From positions 1 to 41,126 of the forward strand of contig NZ_VSMK01000550.1 of assembly GCF_011682075.1 (NCBI RefSeq): a stretch of DNA of 41,126 bases, given 5' to 3'. Positions 16,222 through 24,416 of this stretch are shown piece by piece. The notes under the pieces were generated by a model. That model was not told the DNA's origin and did no database searches. It saw nothing but the letters and a program-made list of their open reading frames with translations. The position numbers were made by a program, and so were the translations under genes. Each line of letters starts with the position of its first letter. The stretch's first letter is position 1. This DNA is from Nitratidesulfovibrio liaohensis (GTDB lineage Bacteria > Desulfobacterota > Desulfovibrionia > Desulfovibrionales > Desulfovibrionaceae).

Positions 16222-17536
16222 ATAATAAACTCCGAGTACACTTTGCAGCCACAATGGTTCCATCATTTTCAGATGAAACAAAATTCAAAACAAATGCGTC
16301 ATGAATCCAATGTAGTTGCCGATGCATCTTTAACGTACCTTCAGCAATGGCTAAAGTGACGACATATTCCGACGTTAGCAGATCTGGAAATGAAAACTCC
16401 ATAACTGCTGCGTATATTTTATTTGCGTCACACGCCCAGCTTTTTACAGTCCGGTACGAATTAGTACCAAAAATACTATTTCCCATTCTGTCTTTTAGAA
16501 TAAATCCAGTTATAACATTGCTCAACTGTTTGCGTGTCCTAAACACTATGGTCAATCGACATACATCACCACATGTGAATATAACAGTATCTTTTGTCGT
16601 ATTTTCAACAATACAGCGCATGATTTCTGCGTCGCCATCGCCGAAGTTATCTTTATCAGAGAAATCAGACTCCGTTAAAAGAGAGACTTCATGAATGTGT
16701 TCTTTTGCACGTATCCCTGCATCAGTCTCTCCCTGTACTTCCTGAAATGCATCAGCTTGGACTTCCTTGGCTACTTCTTCGCGGATTGCATTTTCATCAG
16801 CAAAATTTGACGAGTAGCTTGAAGCCATATAGTGTTCGCAAACTTCTCTTGCCGGGCCAAACTCTTTTACACGCCCATGCTCCAACCAAAGAACATTGGT
16901 GCATAGCTGCATGACCGATGCGGTGTCGTGACTCACAAAAAGTACAGTTCCCTGCTCCCTGTATCCATGCATCTTCCGCAAGCATTTTTGTTGAAAAAAA
17001 ACATCACCAACTGCCAATGCTTCGTCTACGATCAGAATATCCGGTGTATGCGAGACATTCATCCCAAATGCAAGGCGTGCGAACATACCACTGGAGTAAG
17101 TCTTCACTGGCTGATTTATAAAGTCTCCGATTTCAGCAAAGGCCTCAATATCACGCACTATCTGTTCGTTGCGTGCGTCATCAAAGCCCAGAAGCGATGT
17201 GAGAAAGCGGACATTTTCCCGACCTGACATTTCAGGGTTAAAGCCTGCACTCAATTCCAACAGAGCTGCAACACGACCTGTTACCGAAACAGAGCCACTA
17301 GAAGGAGACAGTACACCTGTAAGAATCTGCAATAGAGTTGATTTTCCGGCACCGTTGACGCCAATAATGCCCAAGTGCTCCCCCTTGCGTACGCTGAAAG
17401 AAACATCTGCCAGAGCGTGAAAGAGGGTGTGTCTGGACCTGAAAGGCCAAATGGCCTCTTTGAGCCGGTCAGACGGATTTGTGTATAGACGATAACTTTT
17501 TGTCAGGTGTTGGACAGAAATGATAGTTTCACTCAT
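16199..17536 (-). CDS. wzt: O-antigen/polysaccharide ABC exporter ATPase Wzt
   Basis: 445 residues. The N-terminal ATPase domain has Walker A GVNGAGKST (59-67), the degenerate ABC signature YSSGMFARLAFG (about 150) and Walker B ILIVDEALAVGD (about 170), followed by the switch His in LFVSHD. The C-terminal half (about 250-445) is a beta-rich domain like the Wzt carbohydrate-binding domain, which recognises the finished chain end. It powers export of lipid-linked polysaccharide through Wzm. The ATG at 17536 overlaps the wzm stop by one base (TAATG). The extended C-terminus suggests terminus-dependent export, matching the adjacent methyltransferase. Confidence 0.93.
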   Translation of the reverse strand: MSETIISVQHLTKSYRLYTNPSDRLKEAIWPFRSRHTLFHALADVSFSVRKGEHLGIIGVNGAGKSTLLQILTGVLSPSSGSVSVTGRVAALLELSAGFNPEMSGRENVRFLTSLLGFDDARNEQIVRDIEAFAEIGDFINQPVKTYSSGMFARLAFGMNVSHTPDILIVDEALAVGDVFFQQKCLRKMHGYREQGTVLFVSHDTASVMQLCTNVLWLEHGRVKEFGPAREVCEHYMASSYSSNFADENAIREEVAKEVQADAFQEVQGETDAGIRAKEHIHEVSLLTESDFSDKDNFGDGDAEIMRCIVENTTKDTVIFTCGDVCRLTIVFRTRKQLSNVITGFILKDRMGNSIFGTNSYRTVKSWACDANKIYAAVMEFSFPDLLTSEYVVTLAIAEGTLKMHRQLHWIHDAFVLNFVSSENDGTIVAAKCTRSLLYGGSCVK

Positions 17537-18312
17537 TACAGCACATCCGCAAAATGTGGTCTTGTTCTCTTGTACAGCAAAACACTAACTCTACTCATTA
17601 GCATGGCAAAGAGCCAAAAAATAGAAGTTTCGAGCGGGCGCTCCCAAAAGAATATACCGCCAAACAACGAATCACGATATCCTTGCAATATATAGTTGAA
17701 TGGACTCAAAAGCAGCCAGCGAAACTTGGTCTCGGCAATCAAGGCAGGATTCCAAAATATGGGAGTGGCCCAGAACAACAGTTGTAAAATTACACCAACT
17801 ATATTCATGACATCCCGCACAAATACCATCAATGTAGCAGTGAGAAGGGCTATTGAAGTGCATAAGATACAAGCACAAAACAAATAATACACAAGTTGCA
17901 ACCAAGTCCTAGGATCTCCCTCGCCACCCACAAGCAGCGTGACCAGAAAAAAACACATAAGCAACAAATGCACAGGCAAGGCCGAAAATACCTTGGCAAT
18001 GGGCAAGGTCCATACAGGGAAAACGACCTTGGTAACAAGGTAGCTGCTTTCCAAAATTGAATTACATCCAAGGCTGATTGCTTCGCTGATAAAAAACCAT
18101 GCCAGCATGGCAGGGACAAACCAATTGAGGAATGAAACATTTCCCATCATGCCTGTTTTCAAGCCAAAGGCAAAAACGAAATAAATGAGTGCAATCGTAG
18201 TAAGGGGCGACAGAATCGCCCATATGCCACCAAGGAGCGTGCCAAGAGTTCTTTTTTTCAAGTCCATCAAAGCTTGGCGGAGAATGACTTTCAATGTTTT
18301 TTTGTTTAACAT
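17536..18312 (-). CDS. wzm: Polysaccharide ABC exporter permease Wzm
   Basis: About 258 residues of the ABC-2 permease type with six predicted membrane segments. The N-terminal cytoplasmic helix carries RQALMDLKKRTLGTLLGGIWAILSPL, typical of Wzm/KpsM/RfbA proteins. It forms the inner-membrane channel for the polysaccharide with Wzt. I prefer the ATG at 18312 (MLNKKTLKV); a TTG at 18330 overlapping the stop of the upstream gene is the alternative. It is directly coupled to wzt. Confidence 0.92.
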   Translation of the reverse strand: MLNKKTLKVILRQALMDLKKRTLGTLLGGIWAILSPLTTIALIYFVFAFGLKTGMMGNVSFLNWFVPAMLAWFFISEAISLGCNSILESSYLVTKVVFPVWTLPIAKVFSALPVHLLLMCFFLVTLLVGGEGDPRTWLQLVYYLFCACILCTSIALLTATLMVFVRDVMNIVGVILQLLFWATPIFWNPALIAETKFRWLLLSPFNYILQGYRDSLFGGIFFWERPLETSIFWLFAMLMSRVSVLLYKRTRPHFADVL

Positions 18313-18326
18313 GTGTTTATTGTTTC

Positions 18327-20588
18327 TCAAAATTTCGTGATTATTTTTTTTATTGTTTGCCTAACCCCATGAGACTTGTAGTGCGCTACAATTTTATGAG
18401 CAGAATCAATGGACTTATCTAGCACCCCTTTAACCCCATCTGCATCATAATAAGTTTTGAGCTTTGCATATACATTTTCTATTCTGCTTTTCTTTGTGCA
18501 ACGGCAATTTACACTTGCAGCATTTAAAACTTCGGGCTGTACCCTCGCATCTGATCCGAATTGATAAATCTGATCCATTAGATGCATTTTTTCTTCAGAT
18601 TGTTCGAACTGAGCAATCACCTCCTCGTAAACACCTATAATTCGCTTGATATATATATCTTTATTGTATTCCTTTGTCGCAAACTCTAAAGAACGCATAC
18701 TTCTTTCACGCAGCTCATCCTTGTTGCTACAAATCCTTTGCAGTTCATCAGCATACTTTTCTTCTGTGGTTGTTATGCCGCAAAACGGAGCATTTATAAC
18801 ATCATGCAGTGACGTGCCACCAAGTGCCAAAACCATTTTCCCACAACTCATGGCTTCAATAGCCATCAATCCAAAAGCTTCTTGTTCAGAGGGCATAAGA
18901 AAGATATCCGATGCCTGATAAAGCTTTGCCAGCAAGCCATCATCCTGCAACCAACCAAACTCTTTATGTATAAAATGACTCGGCAAGTCGTGAAGCAGGC
19001 CATTTTCTCCTACAGTCAGCAACACCACTTCGCCGCTTAGCTGTAATCGATTCAACGCGTTCTGCAATATATGAAGCCCCTTAAAATGACGCTGGGTGCG
19101 CGCAAAGATGACGAAGGCCGAAGGCGAAATTTTCAATTCATCACAAGCTATATTTTTTTCACAAGGCTTAAAAATACCCTGGTCAATACCAAATGGAATC
19201 AAAGAGACTTCTTTGCCACGCCAAATGGGAGATTCTTCCACCTTGGCCTGCATCCACTTTGAAGCCACAATTGCTCTGATGTTTGCGTTTGAAAGCGCCG
19301 TCTTTTTTATAGCAAACTCGAAAGCGGTTGAGTCTTCGTTGATGGAAAAAGGAACATCAAGGTATCTACAGGTACCGCAATGACTTTTCCATTTTATGCA
19401 GTCATGGTGATAAATGCAGCGACCTCCCAAGCTCCATGGGTCATGAAGTGTCCATACTACGGGCTTGTATTTTGATAAGAATGGTAAATGTTGAATATCA
19501 AACTTTGTATTATGAATAAGGTGCAAATGTAAAATGTCTGATTCAGCAAATTGCTTTGTAAAAAAAACACTTTTAAGCAAAGAGTTGCTAGATGTATTAT
19601 CAAATTGATATGTTATATTGCTTGACGATTGCTTGTTTGCTACAAAGTGACTAGTCTTTATACCATTTTCATTCAAATAAATGCTCAAATCATGACCATT
19701 GAATTTATTACCTGTTAAGTCAGTATCACCTAACTGCATACAGGTTAGCTTCTCATCCTTTATTATTTTTCTGTCTGAAAGTTTAATTTTTAATTTTTTT
19801 TTATCTGAGAGTGATAAATTTGAATTGTCCAAAAGTTCATTATAATATGCATTTAACCGCTTTCTGACTTTTGACTTGACCGCTGCCACTTCGGGAGCAA
19901 GCGTGGACTGTGAAAAATACTTTTGGAACCAATCTTCACACTCTGGAATAGCAAGATGTCTCGCTGCCGAGATTTGCCCAGGATGCATGCGCCATGTGGC
20001 AAGCACTTGTGGCACATGCAGGAAATCTCCTTGCAACGCAAGGTTCCAGTACATTTCCACATCGTTTATATGCTTATACCCCTTTCTCTTAATGTTTTTT
20101 AGATGCGAAAGTGCGGATCGCCGTAATACTGTCCCAGGACACGCAGCTTCACAGCTAAATTCGGATAGATTTCGCAAAAAATCCCATGCACGTCCCTTTG
20201 TAGTTTGCGTGATCTCTCCATTTTCATTAATAAAATCAAAGTCTGGATAGGCAAGAATTTTACTGGGGTTATCGTCAAGAACTTTTAACATTGTTTCCAG
20301 AAAATTTGGATATACTGGGTCATCAGAATTTATCTGAGTAAAATATTCGCCCTGAGCAAGTTCCCATCCTCTATTCGCGGTTTCAGCCTCACCTCTGTTC
20401 TCATGATAGTAATATCTTACTCTACTATCCGATAAATAAGGCTTAATCACCTGAGAAGTGGCATCGGTTGAACCATCATCAATGATGAAATATTCAAAAT
20501 CCGTGAATGTTTGTGCTAATACGGATTCAATCGTTTCTGGCAAAAGTGATGCTCTATTATAAGTCGGAGTAATAATTGTAAATTTCAT
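18327..20588 (-). CDS. GT2-GT4 fusion glycosyltransferase
   Basis: 753 residues with two catalytic domains. Residues 1-about 270 form a GT2 (GT-A) enzyme: FTIITPTYNRASLLPETIES, IDDGSTDATS, QINSDDPVYP (acidic pair) and a HINDVEMYWNLALQGDF segment near the usual catalytic base. Residues about 280-640 form a GT4 (GT-B) enzyme: ILHLHLIHNTKF, HDPWSLGGRC with a Cys cluster (YHHDCIKWKSHCGTC), LIPFGIDQGIF, and the donor-site PSEQEAFGLMAIEAMSCGK. The last 100 residues are helical and unassigned. The fusion should add two different sugars in order. Its ATG lies about 30 nt after the original stop of the interrupted acyltransferase gene. Confidence 0.87.
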   Translation of the reverse strand: MKFTIITPTYNRASLLPETIESVLAQTFTDFEYFIIDDGSTDATSQVIKPYLSDSRVRYYYHENRGEAETANRGWELAQGEYFTQINSDDPVYPNFLETMLKVLDDNPSKILAYPDFDFINENGEITQTTKGRAWDFLRNLSEFSCEAACPGTVLRRSALSHLKNIKRKGYKHINDVEMYWNLALQGDFLHVPQVLATWRMHPGQISAARHLAIPECEDWFQKYFSQSTLAPEVAAVKSKVRKRLNAYYNELLDNSNLSLSDKKKLKIKLSDRKIIKDEKLTCMQLGDTDLTGNKFNGHDLSIYLNENGIKTSHFVANKQSSSNITYQFDNTSSNSLLKSVFFTKQFAESDILHLHLIHNTKFDIQHLPFLSKYKPVVWTLHDPWSLGGRCIYHHDCIKWKSHCGTCRYLDVPFSINEDSTAFEFAIKKTALSNANIRAIVASKWMQAKVEESPIWRGKEVSLIPFGIDQGIFKPCEKNIACDELKISPSAFVIFARTQRHFKGLHILQNALNRLQLSGEVVLLTVGENGLLHDLPSHFIHKEFGWLQDDGLLAKLYQASDIFLMPSEQEAFGLMAIEAMSCGKMVLALGGTSLHDVINAPFCGITTTEEKYADELQRICSNKDELRERSMRSLEFATKEYNKDIYIKRIIGVYEEVIAQFEQSEEKMHLMDQIYQFGSDARVQPEVLNAASVNCRCTKKSRIENVYAKLKTYYDADGVKGVLDKSIDSAHKIVAHYKSHGVRQTIKKIITKF

Positions 20589-20617
20589 CTTACATGCACC
20601 TATAGTTTGTAATATAG

Positions 20618-20683
20618 TTATCCGAGCAGCGCCGAAAGAATCTTGTTAACTTTTGGAAGGCGGGCAGTGACTTTAAGTGGAAT
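20618..20683 (-). pseudogene. Cut-off 3' end of the acyltransferase gene
   Basis: If the IS2-group element and one copy of its 5-bp target repeat are removed, the acyltransferase frame runs on through this segment as PLKVTARLPKVNKILSALLG and stops at TAA (20618-20620). It is now separated from the gene body by 1.3 kb. Confidence 0.85.
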
Positions 20684-20697
20684 TGGAGTTGCCCCTG

Positions 20698-21540
20698 CTA
20701 AACCGGACACCCTGCGGTTGCTGATGCGCGGATAAATTCTCTGGGGGATTTCATCCGCAAGCCCTTGTGAGGGTGCCTCTCGTTGTAGTCCTCGAACCAG
20801 CCGGGAAGCTGGGCCAGAACCGTTGCCGCATCAGGGCGGGCGTGTATATGCACGTAATCCCGCTTGAAGGTGTTCACAAAGGCTTCGGCCATGCCGTTGC
20901 TTTCCGGACTGCGCACCGGCGTGAAGCGCGGAAGCAGGCCTAGCAGTGTCGCAAACGCCACTGTTTCCCTGGCCGTGTAGCAGGAACCGTTGTCCGAGAG
21001 CCATTCGACGGGCTGTGGGGCCTTCACGGCCCCAAACCGCTTCTCCACGCACTCCAGCATCAAGTCCTGCACCATCTGGCCGCTGATGCCCGCCGTGGTC
21101 GCAATTGCCCCCATGGCCTCGCGGTCGCAGCAATCAAGGGCGAAGACTACCCTCACCACCTCGCCACTGTCGCAATGAATTTCAAACCCATCTGAACACC
21201 AGCGAAGATTACTTTTGAGGGTGATGACCTTGCCGTCGTGACTGCGGTCTGGCCGGTAGCCCTTGTGCCTGGCCAAAAGCAGGCCATGAAGGCGCATGAT
21301 CCGATACACGCGCTTGTGGTTGACGCGCGCATGACCATCTAGGACCAAGCGACGATTCAGCATCGCGCAGACCCGGCGGTAGCCGTAGGTCAGCCGATGG
21401 TCGATGATGTCGCGAATCAGGGGCAACAGCACCTCGTCCTCAGCCTTGGAGTAGTGGGGTGGACGTCCCCGAGCGGCCTCTTTCACCCGTTCGGCTAGTC
21501 TGGAGCGCGAGACCGTCAGCGCCTCGGCGACACGCTTCAT
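20698..21540 (-). CDS. IS2-group transposase OrfB
   Basis: 280 residues. HTH-like N-terminus, RLTYGYRRVCAMLNRR, WCSDGFEIHCDSGEVVRVVFALDCCDRE in place of the usual first-Asp block, EWLSDNGSCYTA with the second Asp, and SPESNGMAEAFVNTFKRDYV with the Glu. The N-terminus overlaps orfA by 4 nt in another frame, as expected for IS2-type elements, which join the products by frameshifting. No lesion is seen. Confidence 0.93.
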   Translation of the reverse strand: MKRVAEALTVSRSRLAERVKEAARGRPPHYSKAEDEVLLPLIRDIIDHRLTYGYRRVCAMLNRRLVLDGHARVNHKRVYRIMRLHGLLLARHKGYRPDRSHDGKVITLKSNLRWCSDGFEIHCDSGEVVRVVFALDCCDREAMGAIATTAGISGQMVQDLMLECVEKRFGAVKAPQPVEWLSDNGSCYTARETVAFATLLGLLPRFTPVRSPESNGMAEAFVNTFKRDYVHIHARPDAATVLAQLPGWFEDYNERHPHKGLRMKSPREFIRASATAGCPV

Positions 21541-21935
21541 CGGGAACCGTCCTCCCAGGGCAACGGAGTGCGCGAGATCAGTTTTTTTTCGCGCGCAATC
21601 TCCAACGCCTCCTGAAGGATTTCGACCTCCATGGTCTTCTTGCCCAGCATCCGCTCCAGATCGCGTATACGCTTCTTGAGCGCCCGAACTTCCCCGGCGC
21701 CGACGACCTGGTCATCCGCTTGGACAGCGGTCTTGCCTCCGTCGCTCATGAGCTTCCTCCAGCGAAACAACTGGCTGGGAGAGAGGCCGTTTCTGCGGGC
21801 GACGTACGAAACGTTCATCCCCGGTTGCAACGACTCCTGGACCAGTTGAACCTTCTCCGCCACCGTCCAACGTCGACGCTGGGCTGTGGTCAACACTTCC
21901 ACCACTGCTCCCCCGTTAGCACTAGGCTTGGACAT
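21537..21935 (-). CDS. IS2-group OrfA
   Basis: 132 residues: an HTH segment (MNVSYVARRNGLSPSQLFRWRK) followed by a heptad-rich region (VRALKKRIRDLERMLGKKTM) and EILQEALEIAREKK. It provides end-binding and represses the IS promoter; fused to OrfB it forms the active transposase. The ATG at 21935 opens the element. Confidence 0.92.
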   Translation of the reverse strand: MSKPSANGGAVVEVLTTAQRRRWTVAEKVQLVQESLQPGMNVSYVARRNGLSPSQLFRWRKLMSDGGKTAVQADDQVVGAGEVRALKKRIRDLERMLGKKTMEVEILQEALEIAREKKLISRTPLPWEDGSR

Positions 21936-21975
21936 AGGGCTAGACCTATCTCCTATCGTTGGCGGGGTGTCCGGT

Positions 21976-22935
21976 TCAAATGGGGGCTACTCCAGGAATA
22001 TATATGCACACTGCGCTGGCACACAAGGCTGAAAAGCAAATCGCAACCCCAGAAACAAGAGTATTGAGTGAACCATGCAGCCCGTACAATTGCTCTAAAA
22101 ATAAAGGGTGGATGAAAAATATCCCATAACTATGCTGACTTAAGAACATTTTCATTCTATGAGCACTTTGTGAATTTAAAACAGAAAAAACCTGAAAGTG
22201 TTTTAGCATTACAAATGCTAATATACTCATCACAACTACGTTAAAATGAAGATATGAAAAATAAGTTTCATCGAACACTTGTTTTTTTAGCGAAAGGTAT
22301 ATTGTCATTGCATATGTAAAAACAACAACACATACGTATGCCACAAAAAGATTCTTTACAGGAAATGTTGCTGTGATGGTATTTTTTCTCAAAAAATACC
22401 CTGCAACAGGGTATCCCATATACAAGAAGTAGGGATTATTGCTAAAAATTGTAACTTGAGGAAAAAAATTACTCAGAAGGACACATAGAAACCAAAGGCA
22501 GATAAAATAAACCAGCAACGATGGTGATTGTTCCATTGCAACAACACATTGCCTAAATAATGGATACAGCAAATATATTGTGATTATAATACCAACAAAT
22601 GCAAAGTGATAGCATATTGACATCGGATTCGACAATGAAGCGTTGGCATTCCAATAAAAATAAGCATAAAAGCAATACGGAACAAAAAGTCGTAATAGTA
22701 CTTTATCGATAAAAAAAGTTTTGAGCGAATAGTCCTTCGCAAGCATTACTGCGCCACTTGCCATCAAAAAAAGTGGGACTGCAGGACGAACCATAGAGTC
22801 GTAAAAAACAGCAACAGACCAATCAAAAGTTGTAATGCTTAATTGTTGATAACATAAAACTGAATAACTATGTAGAAATACGACCATCACTGTAGCTAAA
22901 GCTTTCACGTCATCTAAAAATTCTATTCGTTGCAT
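21976..22935 (-). CDS. Acyltransferase-3 family membrane protein, C-terminus replaced by IS sequence
   Basis: An OafA/WbdX-type acyltransferase with about ten membrane segments that would O-acetylate (or otherwise acylate) the glycan. The family N-terminus RIEFLDDVKALATVMVVFLHS is visible, as is PAVPLFLMASGAVML. The start ATG is 22935, preceded by AGGAG; a longer frame reaches 22974 without support. The IS2-group element inserted near the end: residues after CIYIP now read GVAPI from IS DNA. Rebuilding across the IS gives a protein of about 333 residues instead of 319. Only the last 19 or so residues are lost, so partial activity cannot be excluded. Confidence 0.88.
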   Translation of the reverse strand: MQRIEFLDDVKALATVMVVFLHSYSVLCYQQLSITTFDWSVAVFYDSMVRPAVPLFLMASGAVMLAKDYSLKTFFIDKVLLRLFVPYCFYAYFYWNANASLSNPMSICYHFAFVGIIITIYLLYPLFRQCVVAMEQSPSLLVYFICLWFLCVLLSNFFPQVTIFSNNPYFLYMGYPVAGYFLRKNTITATFPVKNLFVAYVCVVVFTYAMTIYLSLKKQVFDETYFSYLHFNVVVMSILAFVMLKHFQVFSVLNSQSAHRMKMFLSQHSYGIFFIHPLFLEQLYGLHGSLNTLVSGVAICFSALCASAVCIYIPGVAPI

Positions 22936-23051
22936 AACGTTGCTCCTGATGCAAGCCAAAGTAAACATTGACATATTAAAATATATACAACTGTTTCAAT
23001 GGCAATTAGAGGTAACCACAACTTTAGCTTCACGCTCATTTACAGTGAACT

Positions 23052-23097
23052 TGAGATTACTTGGAGCGCTACAAATTAAACGCTCCAAGTAATCTCA
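23052..23097. terminator. Long perfect hairpin upstream of the acyltransferase gene
   Basis: Arms 23052-23068 (TGAGATTACTTGGAGCG) and 23081-23097 are exact reverse complements over 17 bp with a 12-nt AT-rich loop. There is no U-tract on either strand. It adjoins the IS481-type element, whose 7-bp target repeat overlaps its outer edge. A terminator, RNA-processing site or IS target are all possible. Confidence 0.5.
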
Positions 23098-23100
23098 GTA

Positions 23101-24252
23101 TGTACAGAGATAGTATTCAGCTGACACTTGCCGTACCCGGCTGGGGCGCTGATCAGGCTGCGTAGTGTCCTTCGTTATCTTCTTTCGGCTGCCCTTCGGG
23201 ACGGCTATCAAGGAAGGCTTGATAGGGTGTCCGACCGTTCATGTTTCTGCCTTGGTGCGCACGCTCGTGGTTGTAGTGGTGCAGATAAGCGTTCAGGTCT
23301 GCCTGCATTTCGTCCAAGGACTCGTACCAGTTTCTGCGCCCCTGAATCCTGAAATGCTCGTCGAGCAATGTCCTGTGCAGCCGCTCCACAAAGCCGTTGC
23401 TTTGCGGACGTCTGACGCGGGTTGTCCGATGCTCGATATTTTCCAGTTGCAGGAATAGCTCGTAGGGGTGCCTGTCAGGACGCCTGCAGAATTCCCGGCC
23501 ATTATCCGAAAGCACTGTGCCGACCGGCGTGTCGTGCTCCTCGAAAAAGGGCAGCACAGACTCGTTGAGCATGTGTACCGCCGTAACTAGATTTTCCCCA
23601 CGCCCTTCAGCGTGCCTACGAAAAACGTATCCACGGCCACCAGATCGCCGCTGCACCGGGTTTCGATATGGCGCTCCCGGAATTCCGGGCTGAATCGCTC
23701 CAAGGTGCGAACCTGGTCGTCATTCCGGGCGATTCCGGTATCTCGCACATGCCGCTCCAGGCGCAGTAGCCGTTCATGTCGGGTCAGCATCCCGTTGCGG
23801 CTCCAGACGCCCCGCACGCCCCCGGAACTGACCTGAACACCTTGCAAAACCAACTGTTGGCCACGCGGACAGGGCCATGCGTCGGGAATTCAAGGCTGTA
23901 CGCCAGAATCCTTTCCGACGTCGCCTCGTCCACCCGGTTCGGGTGCGGTTCTCGTGGCCCCGGCAGGCGGTCCACAGGCCCTTCTGCGCCAAACGTATGG
24001 TAATTGCAACGGATTTCATAAAACTGCTGCCGCGAATATCCCATGATGCGGCACGCCTTGCTCACGTTGTCGAGTTCGCTTGCAAGCTCTAGCAGGCTCA
24101 ACTTCCTTCGTGCTACCTTCTTGCCTGTGGTCATGTCGGACTCCTTGCTGGTGGTTGATGAAGTTTCGCAACCTCATCGCTACCCCAGTCGGGAACGGCA
24201 TGACCACTTCCTTTTGAAGGGCCAACTGTCAGGTAATAACTAGCTCAGCACA
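23101..24252 (-). mobile_element. Decayed IS481-type insertion sequence, copy A
   Basis: The ends TGTACAGAGATAGT (23101) and TGTGCTGAGCTAGT (opposite strand from 24252) are inverted repeats, followed inward by CTGACA...TTGCC-like blocks. CTCAGTA is repeated at 23094-23100 and 24253-24259, a 7-bp target duplication. The transposase inside is broken by frameshifts. Confidence 0.85.
23153..24134 (-). pseudogene. IS481-type transposase, copy A, frameshifted and internally deleted
   Basis: From the ATG at 24134: an HTH part (KLSLLELASELDNVSKACRI, SRQQFYEIR) in one frame, then VLQGVQVSSGGVRGVWSR to VAVDTFFVGTLKGVGKI (first catalytic Asp) in a second, then TAVHMLNESVLPFFEEHDTP, LSDNGREF (second Asp) and SNGFVERLHRTLLDEHF (Glu) in a third. 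By comparison with copy B at 40.4 kb, 67 bp are missing after GVGKI, which causes the last shift. It cannot encode a full enzyme. Confidence 0.88.
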
Positions 24253-24416
24253 CTCAGTAGGCCATCGGCCTTAATTAAAATAACTAGCTTTTCTGTGGAC
24301 TCTTTGGCGCAACTCGCCTTAGCGTGGCAAAACAACTGTCTATTTCTATGACTTGCAATTCGCTACCGGATAAGCAACGGGGTAGCATTGACACACTATA
24401 CATCACATAAATGTGC
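24253..24416. other. Short gap without a gene
   Basis: About 160 nt between the IS and the epimerase stop. It contains a small palindrome (GGCCATCGGCC, 24260-24270) and no supported frame. Confidence 0.4.

Larger units (their letters stand above)
20684..21994 (-). mobile_element. Complete IS3-family IS2-group insertion sequence
   Basis: Inverted ends TGGAGTTGCCCC...AACCGGACACC (20684 onwards) and TGGAGTAGCCCCC...AACCGGACACC (opposite strand from 21994), with orfA and orfB overlapping inside. The 5-bp direct repeats GGAAT at 20679-20683 and 21995-21999 are exact. The element appears intact and recently inserted. Confidence 0.93.
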
